NCBI RefSeq assembly: GCF_900177045.1
Contig: NZ_LT841358.1
Location: 1,327,396 to 1,391,395, forward strand
Direction of reading: 5' to 3'
DNA from: Candidatus Nitrosotalea okcheonensis
GTDB lineage: Archaea > Thermoproteota > Nitrososphaeria > Nitrososphaerales > Nitrosopumilaceae
DNA length: 64,000 nucleotides
Positions 34,965 through 44,236 of the stretch are shown here, one piece after another. The first letter of the stretch is position 1. Every line of letters starts with the position of its first letter. Position numbers and translations under genes: made by a program. The notes under the pieces are model-generated. The model was not told the DNA's origin. It made no database searches and saw only the letters and a list, made by a program, of their open reading frames with translations.

Positions 34965-37061
34965 TTATGCTAGTATGTAAGGAGACTTGCACACTGAACA
35001 CTTTTCAGCGATCTTTTCCTCTTTGAGTCCACAATTGCTGCATATAGGCACTTTTTTGACAGGCCTAAAGGATCCTAATAGATCGCCTGCCTTTTCTATT
35101 GCCTTCTTTATTCCTGAAGAATCCATTGTATCTGGGATCTTTAATTGTATCAAGAGACCACCATTAAGTATTTTTGAGAAGTAATTTGATTCCGCGATCT
35201 TTTCATTCTTCGGATTCATCTCTGTCATCTCAGAGGCATCTAGAACAACCCCTTCTGAATACGATTCTCCCATAACATGATTATTAATTGACATTTTGCC
35301 ATATTTTTCACCATCAAGCGATGAGAAGCGACTTGCAGCGTCACTCTCAGTCATTGTCACAATAACATTATCACCCATTTCTTTTCCTTTCTTTGTAGCG
35401 ACCTCCATAGCAGTGTTTATCACTTTGGCTAATATTTCGTGCCCAGCCTTATTATTTTCATATCCCAGAATACCATAAACTGCTTCCTTTAATCCGATCA
35501 AATTAACAACCAAAGTCACTGATCCCTTTTGCATATACTGTGTATTGTTTGCAAGGATTGGATTGAGACCACGTCTTGTTAGATCAGATATCTCCTTCTT
35601 TCTTAGAGACATGGCTGCTAGTGCAGGTTTCATCAACAATGCAAGTCGTGCTCGGAAATAGGTTTCATCTTTATTAGACTCAAATGCAAGTCTTGGCATA
35701 TTAATTGATAAAGACTCTAGATTGATAGAAGTTGTTCCAATATTCTTTGTATCTTCTCTTGCCAATCCCTTGTTAGATACCAATCCTTTAGCAAACATAA
35801 CATGTCCTCCTAGTGCAATTATATCTGCTAAAATTTCTGAATAGTCACTTATCTTGGCTTTTTCATAATCAATAATTAATCCTATAGAGGGAAGGGGTGT
35901 TGACTTTACATATTTTTTGTAGGCTTGAAGAATAGTTCCAATCACTTTTGGTTCTGTTCCAATGGAAATTCTAAATGAAGCAAGCGTTCCATCCTTTCCA
36001 TATTTAGATCCTGTAGATATTTTTGCAAAGCAATTTGCAAGTTTTTCTTCAACTTCAGGCAAATTCTTGGAATATTTTTGTAATATGGCAACCAATCCAT
36101 CCATCACTACTTCTTGTGATGCTTCTTTTATGAGAAGACATGTGAGTATAGATAAGGAAGTGAAAAGATCATCCAGTGAACTTGGTGATGATGTTCTTGC
36201 TACACCCAAGAATTTTCCTCTCAAGTCAACTCCCTCTTCAATAAGTTCCTTAATATTCACAAATATTGTATCTGGAAGAAGTGACCACAGTCCAGCATTT
36301 GTAATATGAAGATCACCTGAGAGATGAGAATCAGCTACATCCTTAGGCAGAGTATTTAAAACAAGATATTCACCAAATACATTCTGTCCTGTTTTGAATA
36401 GCAAACCTTCTACTCCGTTATGAATACCATCTACATTAGTTAGCATCTCATGAATATCATAACCAGGTAACCCAAATCTTGCCAGTTTATGCCTATAATC
36501 CTCATGACCCTGTTCTAAGAGGACAGAGTTGACCATTTCACGTATGAGTGAAGATGTAAGATAAGACGTTTGGAATTTGTATATCCTGTTCTCTACTTCT
36601 TCAGTTATTTTTTGAGCAAGCTCCAGTGGAAGACTACCTTCTCTAACTAATGATTGAATGATCTTATGAGAATTGAATTCTTCTATAGATTCATGTGATG
36701 TTCTGACATACATTTTTCCACTTTCAATTATAGATCGTTCTTCGATCTGTCTTGCAAGACTTAGAACTAGTTTTCCCAAGTTAGTAATGGTATATCGTCT
36801 TTCAGATTTGTTTAAGGCTACAAGAGATTGTCGCAACAATTTTCTCAAGTGATATGCGAACTTGCCACTTTCCTTTTTTGATTTGAAGCCGGCAAGAGAT
36901 TTCAATTCTGAATAAGTGAGCGGTCCCTTGGAGTTCAGTATACGTAAGATATCAATTCGGTTGGGACTTGCCATAACAGAAAAGATCATTCTTACACGTT
37001 TTGATGCTGATTGTAATATTCCTCCACGTTTAGGATCGCTAAAGTCCTCGCTCAGTTCCAT
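34965..37061 (-). CDS. Winged-helix/ATP-cone/inactive NrdD-like fusion, probable RNR regulator
   Basis: A 698-residue protein in four parts. About 22-105 is an ArsR-type winged helix (SPNRIDILRILNSKGPLTYSEL). About 116-205 is an ATP-cone (EEFNSHKIIQSLVREG). About 215-660 follows the anaerobic class III RNR NrdD (HLSGDLHITNAG, SINMPRLAFE, VNLIGLKEAVYGILGYE, ASRFSSLDGEKYG). Residues 674-692 are a zinc ribbon (Cys674, 677, 688, 691). The protein ends immediately after the ribbon: the glycyl-radical loop that follows it in NrdD (R-V-x-G-Y) is missing, and no cysteine is present at the thiyl position before SINMPRL. It therefore cannot be a working NrdD. With DNA-binding and nucleotide-sensing domains and nrdJ next downstream, a dNTP-responsive repressor is the best reading. 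Function is inferred; domains are clear. Confidence 0.8.
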   Translation of the reverse strand: MELSEDFSDPKRGGILQSASKRVRMIFSVMASPNRIDILRILNSKGPLTYSELKSLAGFKSKKESGKFAYHLRKLLRQSLVALNKSERRYTITNLGKLVLSLARQIEERSIIESGKMYVRTSHESIEEFNSHKIIQSLVREGSLPLELAQKITEEVENRIYKFQTSYLTSSLIREMVNSVLLEQGHEDYRHKLARFGLPGYDIHEMLTNVDGIHNGVEGLLFKTGQNVFGEYLVLNTLPKDVADSHLSGDLHITNAGLWSLLPDTIFVNIKELIEEGVDLRGKFLGVARTSSPSSLDDLFTSLSILTCLLIKEASQEVVMDGLVAILQKYSKNLPEVEEKLANCFAKISTGSKYGKDGTLASFRISIGTEPKVIGTILQAYKKYVKSTPLPSIGLIIDYEKAKISDYSEILADIIALGGHVMFAKGLVSNKGLAREDTKNIGTTSINLESLSINMPRLAFESNKDETYFRARLALLMKPALAAMSLRKKEISDLTRRGLNPILANNTQYMQKGSVTLVVNLIGLKEAVYGILGYENNKAGHEILAKVINTAMEVATKKGKEMGDNVIVTMTESDAASRFSSLDGEKYGKMSINNHVMGESYSEGVVLDASEMTEMNPKNEKIAESNYFSKILNGGLLIQLKIPDTMDSSGIKKAIEKAGDLLGSFRPVKKVPICSNCGLKEEKIAEKCSVCKSPYILA

Positions 37062-37129
37062 GGAATTGTCTAGAGTTCATCGGTAATTAAGATTTTTGAC
37101 TAAATTGATCTTAAGTAAAGCTTTTTAGA

Positions 37130-37291
37130 TCAGTTCTTCTGCACATCCACGCTGAATTCTGATGGAGATAGTGTCTGTCCACATGATGGACATTTACTGT
37201 TATACGGTCGCATCACATCTTTTATTGATTTTAGCATACGCATATTTGCAATTTTAGCTCCACATTTTCCACAAACAACATCAACAGACAT
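37130..37291 (-). CDS. Small zinc-ribbon protein, 53 residues
   Basis: A short reading frame with a CGKCGAK pair near residue 7 and a CPSCGQTLSPSEF pair near residue 34, a typical four-cysteine ribbon. It starts with ATG at 37291 and fills the gap between the DUF35 gene and the winged-helix/NrdD-like gene on the same strand. Small ribbons of this type are common in Thaumarchaeota and often of unknown function; a role in transcription or RNA binding is possible. Codon pattern and motif spacing make a chance reading frame unlikely. Confidence 0.72.
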   Translation of the reverse strand: MSVDVVCGKCGAKIANMRMLKSIKDVMRPYNSKCPSCGQTLSPSEFSVDVQKN

Positions 37292-37364
37292 TTCAAATTA
37301 ATGTCAACGTGAATGTTATAAAAGAGATTTTTTGAATTTTTTTAATCTGTTCAATAAATTTGAT

Positions 37365-37739
37365 TTACTGTTTTTCGATTATGATTCCACGTTGATCATA
37401 ACCTGTAATTCTTGCCCTTGTTCCAAGAGGAAGATCTGCTGGAGATTTTATGCCTGCCATAAAACCAGAGATCCTCAGTTCAGACTCGTCTAGTTTCATA
37501 ACTACCCATGCATATGGAACATATTCTTCGTATCCATCTGGTGGTACAGTGATTATTGTATAAGTAACAATGGTACCTTTCCCATCAATTATTGTATTCT
37601 CAAATCCTTTATTCCCGCAATTTTGACAAAAATAGGTGGTTACAAGATGATGGTGTCCACATTTCGTACATTTTCTAGTAAGAACCTTACCTAATTTGGC
37701 ATTGTTGGCGAATTCTTCTTTTGTTAGCAATTTACACAC
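37365..37739 (-). CDS. DUF35 zinc-ribbon/OB-fold protein, thiolase partner
   Basis: A 124-residue protein with an N-terminal rubredoxin-like zinc ribbon (CTKCGHHH, CQNCGN) and a C-terminal OB fold. Family members bind acyl-CoA and bridge thiolase to HMG-CoA synthase in archaea. The GTG at 37739 is chosen because it overlaps the thiolase stop by 8 bp; a longer frame to 37781 would overlap 50 bp of the thiolase. Its co-translation with thiolase supports a channelling complex for acetoacetyl-CoA. Confidence 0.88.
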   Translation of the reverse strand: MCKLLTKEEFANNAKLGKVLTRKCTKCGHHHLVTTYFCQNCGNKGFENTIIDGKGTIVTYTIITVPPDGYEEYVPYAWVVMKLDESELRISGFMAGIKSPADLPLGTRARITGYDQRGIIIEKQ

Positions 37740-38886
37740 TTTTGAATATATGTACGGCACAACTGGCGCCTGTTGCACCAAAGTTATGTGTTAGTCCGAT
37801 TTTGGCGTCTTTTACTGTTCTTTCTCCTGCTTTTCCAGTTAATTGATCAAAAACTTCTGCTACTTGACCGATTCCAGTTGCACCTATTGGATGACCCTTT
37901 GATTTTAGACCACCGGATGGATTGATGGATATGTCTCCATTAAGTTTGGTTCGCCCTTCTCTAACTGCTTGTACAGCTTTCCCTTGTTCAAAGAATCCCA
38001 AGTCTTCAGTATCAACTAGCTCAGCAATTGTAAAGCAATCATGAACTTCTGCAAAATCAATATCTTTTGGTGTCACACCTGCCATCTTGTATGCAGCCTG
38101 TGCTGCAATTCTGGTACTTGGTATTGTAGTAATATGATCTCTCCCTTGGAGTGCAGCAGGTGACCCACCCCTACCAGATCCAATAACTTCAACATAATTT
38201 TTAGTGTGTGCCTTTGCAAATTTTTCACTGCATATTATAACTGCACTTGCACCATCTGAAAATGGACAACAGTCATACAGTTTTAATGGGCTTGCAACTA
38301 CTGCTGATTTCATTACATCGTCTATGGTAATTTTTTTTCTGAGATGCGCTTTTGGATTAAGAAGACCATTATCGTGATTCTTTACTGCGACCATTGCAAG
38401 ATCTTCTTCTGTAGCTTTGTATTCTGCAAGATATGCTCTTGCCATGGATGCAAATAATCCTGGAAATGAGGCACCAGCTCCTCCCTCGTAAAAGAAATCA
38501 GAACAATATGAAAAATAAGTTGTAGTCCATTCAGTACCAGTATGAGTTACTTTTTCTACTCCTGTTGCCAATACTGCGTCATAAAATCCTGCAGCAACAT
38601 TTGCGTATGCCTCTCTAAATGAAATAGAACCACTTCCACATGCAGATTCAATTGAAAGTGAAGGAACTTCTGGAATGCCAAGATTGCTCATTATGACAGG
38701 ACCTAGATGAACTTGTTTGTCTGCAATGCCAAATACATTAGAAATGTATCCTGCCTGAATCTCTTTTGGACCTATTCCTGCACTTTCTATAGCATCAACC
38801 GATGCCTGAAGTGCAATATCAGTAATACTATCTTCTAATTTACCATATTTTGTGCTGCCAGCCCCAATAAGACAGACTTTTTCCAC
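37732..38886 (-). CDS. Thiolase (acetyl-CoA C-acetyltransferase type)
   Basis: A 384-residue archaeal thiolase (SCP2-like). The nucleophilic cysteine lies in ESACGSGS (near residue 83), with HDCFTIAE and the C-terminal GHPIGATG motif supplying the other catalytic His and loop; the NFGATGAS end is typical. Paired with DUF35, it likely makes or cleaves acetoacetyl-CoA for the mevalonate pathway or, in autotrophic Thaumarchaeota, the end of the 3-hydroxypropionate/4-hydroxybutyrate cycle. Which of these it serves is not visible from sequence. Confidence 0.92.
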   Translation of the reverse strand: MEKVCLIGAGSTKYGKLEDSITDIALQASVDAIESAGIGPKEIQAGYISNVFGIADKQVHLGPVIMSNLGIPEVPSLSIESACGSGSISFREAYANVAAGFYDAVLATGVEKVTHTGTEWTTTYFSYCSDFFYEGGAGASFPGLFASMARAYLAEYKATEEDLAMVAVKNHDNGLLNPKAHLRKKITIDDVMKSAVVASPLKLYDCCPFSDGASAVIICSEKFAKAHTKNYVEVIGSGRGGSPAALQGRDHITTIPSTRIAAQAAYKMAGVTPKDIDFAEVHDCFTIAELVDTEDLGFFEQGKAVQAVREGRTKLNGDISINPSGGLKSKGHPIGATGIGQVAEVFDQLTGKAGERTVKDAKIGLTHNFGATGASCAVHIFKSV

Positions 38887-38949
38887 AAATCTTGCTGACT
38901 AGATTCCATATAAAAATTCTTCAGTAGTTTCTTTAATTCAATAAACAAT

Positions 38950-39417
38950 ATGACATCATTATTGAAAGATCAAACTACTCAGACATCAGTTGCCAAAAAA
39001 CGAATAGATCCTAGAAATTCTGTTAACATAACAAAGAAAAAAATTGGCAAGATTCAGAATGAAATAAGACAATATTATGACAAGAACGGATATCTTTCAT
39101 GGTCAGAGAAAAAGAGAAAATATGTCATTTTAGGAACAAATACTCCTGTTAACGGTCTTGTGGAATGCCCTGATTGTCACATAGGAAAACTTCTCATAAT
39201 AAGATCTCGCCAAACAAAGAAACGATTCGTAGGATGTTCAAATTACCATAATGGCTGTAGAGCATCATCTCCGCTGGTGCAGAGAGGTATGATTTGTGCA
39301 ACAAAGATTTCTTGCAAGATTTGTTTGTGGCCAATTATTTTCCAAAGGTATTCTAGAAAACAAAAATGGGCACGACAATGTTCTAACATACGATGTACAA
39401 GTAGAACTAAATCTTGA
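38950..39417 (+). CDS. Topoisomerase I-type zinc-finger protein
   Basis: A 155-residue basic protein. It has a lysine-rich N-terminal half and two four-cysteine zinc modules: CPDCHIGKLLIIRSR with FVGCSNYHNGC, the standard C4 finger of bacterial/archaeal topoisomerase IA tails, and a second CKICLWPI/CSNIRC pair. There is no topoisomerase catalytic domain, so this is a stand-alone nucleic-acid-binding protein. It is divergent from the thiolase and convergent with the nitrilase (11-bp overlap). Cellular role unknown. Confidence 0.78.
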   Translation: MTSLLKDQTTQTSVAKKRIDPRNSVNITKKKIGKIQNEIRQYYDKNGYLSWSEKKRKYVILGTNTPVNGLVECPDCHIGKLLIIRSRQTKKRFVGCSNYHNGCRASSPLVQRGMICATKISCKICLWPIIFQRYSRKQKWARQCSNIRCTSRTKS

Positions 39418-40216
39418 GGTTGGTGTAAATATCAGTACGTCTGTTTTGTAAAAGCGGAAGTTTTTGCCTTACTTGTTTGACCTCATCAATAGAAATGTCA
39501 ACAATTCCGATTCCTTCTTTTTTCTTCATATCAAGAAGTATTTTCCCATAGGGATTAACTACCATACTTCTTCCACAGTAAATGTTTCCAACTTGATCTG
39601 GAGAAATTACGTAACAACCATTCTCAATAGCTCTTGTCTTGTTTATCGTAATCCAGTGTTCTTCTTTCATTTCTCCTTGTACCCATGCAGATGGAACTAC
39701 AAGAATTTCGGAACCTGACAAGGCTAATATCCTAGACATTTCTGGAAATCTAAGATCATAACAAATCATCATCCCCATTTTTCCTGCACTGGTTTTTACA
39801 GGTTTTGTAATTGATGAACCAGGATAAAGTTTTGTGGATTCCTTGAATCCAAGTGCGTCATAGAGATGAATTTTTCTGTATGTTGATACGACTTTACCAG
39901 TTTTTCCTATGAAAAAAGATGTATCATATACTCTGTTTGGTTTTGGGCTTTTTTCATATAAAGTACCGATGATTTGTATGGAATTTTTTTTTGCTTCTTC
40001 AGATATGGATGAAACAAATTCGCCATTTATTTTTTCAGCGATTTCTGCAAGATCAGCAGGAGATTGAGATGATGGTGTGTAACACATCATGAATTCCGGA
40101 AAGGTGCAAATTTCAGAATTTTTGTGTGCTGCTTGCGATATGTATCTTAGTATTTTTTTCAAGTTATTTTTTTTGTCTGTCTCAGCTTGCATTTGAACTA
40201 CGGCAATTTTTGTCAC
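39407..40216 (-). CDS. Carbon-nitrogen hydrolase (nitrilase superfamily)
   Basis: A 269-residue cytosolic amidase-type enzyme. The catalytic triad is visible: Glu in FPEFMM (near 41), Lys in RKIHLYDALGF (near 115) and Cys in MMICYDLRFPE (near 151). Overall it resembles Nit/omega-amidase proteins (deaminated glutathione or 2-oxoglutaramate amidase) more than true nitrilases. Substrate cannot be decided. It stands alone, apart from a small tautomerase gene just upstream. Confidence 0.9.
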   Translation of the reverse strand: MTKIAVVQMQAETDKKNNLKKILRYISQAAHKNSEICTFPEFMMCYTPSSQSPADLAEIAEKINGEFVSSISEEAKKNSIQIIGTLYEKSPKPNRVYDTSFFIGKTGKVVSTYRKIHLYDALGFKESTKLYPGSSITKPVKTSAGKMGMMICYDLRFPEMSRILALSGSEILVVPSAWVQGEMKEEHWITINKTRAIENGCYVISPDQVGNIYCGRSMVVNPYGKILLDMKKKEGIGIVDISIDEVKQVRQKLPLLQNRRTDIYTNLKI

Positions 40217-40250
40217 GAGTTTTCTGAATTATTATAAAATAAAAATGTGT

Positions 40251-40427
40251 TTAGAGTGGATTTCCTGCCATATACCAATTTTCCTTGGGATTCTCTTCAA
40301 AAACCACAATTACATGATTTTCTTTTGTCTTAAGGATCTCAACTGCCGATTTTGTTATGGCTTTAGCAAATTCCTCTTTCTGCTTTTCATTTCTTCCCGG
40401 ATACATTGAAATTGTTATGAGAGGCAT
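40251..40427 (-). CDS. 4-oxalocrotonate tautomerase-family protein, 58 residues
   Basis: A short but complete frame. After the initiator Met comes Pro, the catalytic base of the tautomerase superfamily (MPLITISMYPGRNEKQK), followed by the alpha helix (EFAKAITKSAVEIL), the second strand ENHVIVVFEE, and the active-site end NWYMAGNPL. Length equals that of the typical family unit (about 60 residues), which assembles as hexamers. The substrate is unknown; it may be co-transcribed with the nitrilase 34 bp downstream. Confidence 0.88.
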   Translation of the reverse strand: MPLITISMYPGRNEKQKEEFAKAITKSAVEILKTKENHVIVVFEENPKENWYMAGNPL

Positions 40428-40518
40428 ATTTTACCAAATGGATATATAGAATTTATTCTTTGGGAACGGAATTATCTTGAATTCTTTATTATAAATTATG
40501 TAGGATTATTTTGTAAAT

Positions 40519-41265
40519 TCAAGTTCCCCATTTGGTGCCACCACCTTTCCATCCATACCTTGTACCATAGGTAAATTCTGAGCTATGAGTCTTTTTGTAA
40601 ATATATCCAACAAACAAACCCACTAGAAATCCACCAATATGAGCAAAAAAGGCTATACCAGAACCACTTGATCCAATAAATACTGGCAAGATATTTTGGA
40701 AAAGAAACCAGAACAATAACCACCACTTGGCTGAGATCCTAACGAGTCTGGTGAAAAATCCAAGAAACATTAGTGTTACTACCTTGGTGTTTGGAAATAA
40801 GATGAGATATGCACCAAGTACACCAGAGATTGCACCAGAAGCTCCTAGTGCAGGTAGTGGACTAGAAGGATTTGATAGAATATAAAAAAAGTCTGCTACT
40901 ACACCCCAAAAAAGATAAAGTGCCAAAAATTTTCCCCTTCCAAATTTGTATTCAATATTGTCTCCAAATATCCAGAGAAACAACATGTTGCCTCCAATGT
41001 GCATTATACCTGCATGTAGAAACATAGAACTGAAAATAGAAGCAAATACACTGTAATTGTGATCTGCCAATCCATTTACAATATTGTTAGGAATAGTACC
41101 ATAACTCAATAACATATTTTCTGCGCGTTGATTTGTAAACTCCCAAATCTGATGAGTTACAGCTATCTCCCAAAAAAAGACAAGAATGTTGATTACGATT
41201 AAAGAATAAGTTATGTAAGGTCGATATCCTATGGGCTTTGGATTTTCATCCCTAATAGGCAGCAT
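40519..41265 (-). CDS. Rhomboid-family intramembrane serine protease
   Basis: A 248-residue membrane protein with six or so transmembrane helices. The catalytic serine is in GASGAISGVLGAY (near 145) and the catalytic histidine in FFAHIGGFLVG (near 210); HAGIMHIGGNMLFLWIFGDNIE is the conserved L1/TM2 region. A Gly/Lys/Trp-rich C-terminal tail (GWKGGGTKW) follows. It could process membrane-anchored or surface proteins, several of which are encoded nearby, but this is only proximity. Confidence 0.93.
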   Translation of the reverse strand: MLPIRDENPKPIGYRPYITYSLIVINILVFFWEIAVTHQIWEFTNQRAENMLLSYGTIPNNIVNGLADHNYSVFASIFSSMFLHAGIMHIGGNMLFLWIFGDNIEYKFGRGKFLALYLFWGVVADFFYILSNPSSPLPALGASGAISGVLGAYLILFPNTKVVTLMFLGFFTRLVRISAKWWLLFWFLFQNILPVFIGSSGSGIAFFAHIGGFLVGLFVGYIYKKTHSSEFTYGTRYGWKGGGTKWGT

Positions 41266-41309
41266 GTGTTGATAAATTTACTTCAATTTCTATAATAGCA
41301 TTCTGTGAA

Positions 41310-42992
41310 TTAGACTACAATTATTCCAATTTGGATTAGGTATTGAATTCCTGATGCAAAGGTTTGGTCATCAATTTGACCATCTGCCCATAATCCAGCA
41401 TTGTTTTTGACCCATGGAGGTATAGCAATACCAGTTGTCTGACCGGAGGTAGTCGGAGGAAGTTGAATTATTCCTTGTTTTATGAGATACTGGATTCCGG
41501 ATACAAAGACAGAGTCATCAATCTGTCCCTGTTTCCACAATTTTGCATTATTTTTTATCCATGGAGGAATTACAACTCCCTGTCCAGTTTGAGCAGATGA
41601 GTTAGTTGATTGAGTACTAGATTGGTTGGTTGACTTGGTCAGTGAATCATCTTCTGTTACGGTAGAAGGTATCACAACATTTCCTCTAGCCATACCAATT
41701 CTTGTTGTATCAGGAACACCGTTACTAACTATTGATTTTACATGTATAATTATACTATATATGCCGTTACCAGGCAAGTTTACCGTTTGGGTATCAACTC
41801 CATTCTGCGCAACAGCGTCATTCTTTGACCACAATACATTTTGATCTTTGTCAAGTAATTGAACATCATAATGTACATCACCTGCTACTTGTTGCTCTGT
41901 AAATGAATCATAGAAGCTAATATTCAAATTATTTTGCGAGTCTGCTGATAGGCTTGTGGGATTCCAACCAAGTTTTATGTGCCAACCTCCAAAGTCTGTC
42001 AACAATGAAGCAGATGATTTTACGTTTGGTGCTTCTGGTGCTACCTTAAATTCGATGTTGCTAGTTCCACTTGGGATAGTTTTTGCCATGTTTATCAGAT
42101 CAAATTTGTTAAGGAATAGGTGGACTATCATGTAATCTCCAATCGTATATGGATCAACAATTATTCTTCTTCCAGTAAGACCAAATCCTTCAGCACTTGC
42201 AGCATATGTCGGAGTATTAGAAAATGCAGTAAGTGATTTTGGAACTCTCAGTTCTTCATGTATGAATATGGGCCTGTCTTGGAATCTACTTACATCCCAA
42301 TCAAATGGCATACTCCAGGAAAATTGTTTTGTTGATTCATCAAAATTAAAATTCGATGTCTTGTCATAGTATGAAATTAGTGTAGTATTATACGAGTTAT
42401 TTTGATATGTAACATTTTGTGTAGATACATCTCCAACACTGAGATAGGAGTCAAATTTTGGTGGATTTGATGAATCAACAAGTGTGTTAGCATAATCAAG
42501 GGCTAGAACCTCCATATGAAAATGATAAAGTCCACCCTCTGTCAATATTGGTGCTATAACATTGACTTGATCATTTTGTGATGTCCATCCACCCAATACT
42601 GGGTCATGATCGCCTTGTACTGTCCAGTGACCCACCGAACCCCCAGGTTCTAGTTTTATTGTAAGATACCCCGAGTGAGTGTAAAACAAGTCATTCATCA
42701 ATAGTTTATCCCCTTTTGTTGCGTTGATAAAAAATGAAACATTGTTTATTGTAGTATTGGTATTTGCATCAAAAAATCTGAATTGTATGTACTTGTCACC
42801 GGAATTAGTAGAGGTTATGATAGGAGGATTAACTTTGATGAAAAGTGTAATGATCCTATTTCCAATGTTTGCCTGTACATTTTCTTGAGTAAAACCGTCT
42901 CCATATGCTTTTTGAGGAATAAATGGAACTGAAGATGATAAGATTATCAAGCCAAAAACAAGCGATAATATGCCCTTGATATAAAATTGCAT
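41310..42992 (-). CDS. Secreted surface protein with two C-terminal IPPWIKNNA repeats
   Basis: A 560-residue exported protein with a signal peptide (about 1-30). Residues 35-440 are beta-rich with no family I can name. A Ser/Thr/Gln-rich linker (STNQSSTQSTNSSAQ) follows. The end has two copies, about 40 residues each, of a repeat: V/I-IPPW-I/V-KNNA-x-LW-x-x-GQIDD-x-x-F-x-SGIQYLI-x-x-GII. The repeat is characteristic of many thaumarchaeal exported proteins and probably forms a surface-attachment or packing module; the pseudogene at 30.2 kb carries two diverged copies. Confidence 0.8.
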   Translation of the reverse strand: MQFYIKGILSLVFGLIILSSSVPFIPQKAYGDGFTQENVQANIGNRIITLFIKVNPPIITSTNSGDKYIQFRFFDANTNTTINNVSFFINATKGDKLLMNDLFYTHSGYLTIKLEPGGSVGHWTVQGDHDPVLGGWTSQNDQVNVIAPILTEGGLYHFHMEVLALDYANTLVDSSNPPKFDSYLSVGDVSTQNVTYQNNSYNTTLISYYDKTSNFNFDESTKQFSWSMPFDWDVSRFQDRPIFIHEELRVPKSLTAFSNTPTYAASAEGFGLTGRRIIVDPYTIGDYMIVHLFLNKFDLINMAKTIPSGTSNIEFKVAPEAPNVKSSASLLTDFGGWHIKLGWNPTSLSADSQNNLNISFYDSFTEQQVAGDVHYDVQLLDKDQNVLWSKNDAVAQNGVDTQTVNLPGNGIYSIIIHVKSIVSNGVPDTTRIGMARGNVVIPSTVTEDDSLTKSTNQSSTQSTNSSAQTGQGVVIPPWIKNNAKLWKQGQIDDSVFVSGIQYLIKQGIIQLPPTTSGQTTGIAIPPWVKNNAGLWADGQIDDQTFASGIQYLIQIGIIVV

Positions 42993-43082
42993 CAGTTAAA
43001 AAATGACTTGCAATCTATTTAATTCTTAGGTATCAAAGGTGTTTAACATAAAATTATTAACGAGATAAGATAAAATTATAAA

Positions 43083-44207
43083 ATGAAAAGATGGTCGAAG
43101 ATATCATCTGTTTTTGCAATATTGACCATTATATTGGTTCTATATTTTGTATCAAGTTCAGGAATTTATCATTCAAGAGATGTAGCATTTGCACAGAATT
43201 CGTCACTTACAATAATTTCACTCTCAAGTGACAACAAGCTGATTAGTGGAGGTCAATTCGTAATATCGCCCAATCCATTTACTGGGACAGGAAATTACAC
43301 AATCAAAGATAATTCTCCTGACGATACTGCGAAGGACAAGAATGGTGTAATCATTTTGTCAGGAATAACAAATGGGAATTATAGTATAATTCAGACTAAC
43401 ATTACACCAGGATATAGTGTTGACCAAATTCAAAAACTAGTTCAGGTGAATAATTCATCAGGTGTTGTTACTTTTACTGATCTTCCTGCCAATAATGCCA
43501 CCATATCTTCATCACCTACAAGAAGTGTTACCTACACAACCAAGTTTGAATGTGGATCGATATTTGCAGGAGAGGGACCATTAAGACCGGGTCATTATGA
43601 CACAGATATCAGTTTATTTAACAAACAGAGATTCCAGATCCAAGCTCTTTGGAATTCTGTACCGACCAATGGGCCAAGTTCAAATGCTATTTTACTGAAG
43701 ATGGATTCTGAGACATCAAAGAGTATAACTTGCCAAGATATTAGAGCCACACTTGGAAACAATAATGAAAATTTCATCGAGGGGTTTACTATCATCAATG
43801 TTCCATTGGATTCAACATTTGGTAGTGGGATAACAATGACAAGTCCATCTTCAAATAATATCAACATATTAGATGTTCAGGCATTTTATACTGCAAATGC
43901 ATTGGATATTCTTCCTCATGAAGTAATTATAGATAAAATTTCATTTTACATAATACAAGATGGTAGTGGAAAGATTCCAGCTAACATGATGCAAAAAACC
44001 CTTGACATTTCTATACCATCTGGCCTAAATCAAATATCAGATACTGAAAAGAAAGTGAAGGATGTTCTTGCTAAACAGTATACTCTTTCTGATGATGACT
44101 TGTCAAAAATTGTGATCAGGATAAAGGATGTGTCAGTTGGAGTTGGAGTCTTGATAGATGACCATGCTATATCATTGTCTACAGTTAAACCAGAATTAGA
44201 CTCTTAA
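43083..44207 (+). CDS. Exported protein with prealbumin/SpaA-like beta domain
   Basis: A 374-residue protein with an N-terminal signal/anchor (about 7-38, ending VAFAQ). Residues about 45-140 resemble a SpaA/Cna-B-type domain (FVISPNPFTGTGNYTIKDNSPDD, GVIILSGITNGNYSIIQTN). The remaining two thirds contain ECGSIFAGEGPLRPGHYDTDISLFNK, a pattern I recall from exported archaeal proteins, without an assigned function. The tail is KIVIRIKDVSVGVGVLIDD. Not recognised beyond the domain class. Confidence 0.65.
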   Translation: MKRWSKISSVFAILTIILVLYFVSSSGIYHSRDVAFAQNSSLTIISLSSDNKLISGGQFVISPNPFTGTGNYTIKDNSPDDTAKDKNGVIILSGITNGNYSIIQTNITPGYSVDQIQKLVQVNNSSGVVTFTDLPANNATISSSPTRSVTYTTKFECGSIFAGEGPLRPGHYDTDISLFNKQRFQIQALWNSVPTNGPSSNAILLKMDSETSKSITCQDIRATLGNNNENFIEGFTIINVPLDSTFGSGITMTSPSSNNINILDVQAFYTANALDILPHEVIIDKISFYIIQDGSGKIPANMMQKTLDISIPSGLNQISDTEKKVKDVLAKQYTLSDDDLSKIVIRIKDVSVGVGVLIDDHAISLSTVKPELDS

Positions 44208-44236
44208 GAAAAATAATAAAAAAAGAAAGTTAGAGT

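Noticed and set aside
34965..37061. Reading this gene as a working anaerobic (class III) ribonucleotide reductase
   Set aside because: The glycyl-radical loop is absent after the zinc ribbon, and the thiyl cysteine position is empty; no activase gene is adjacent.
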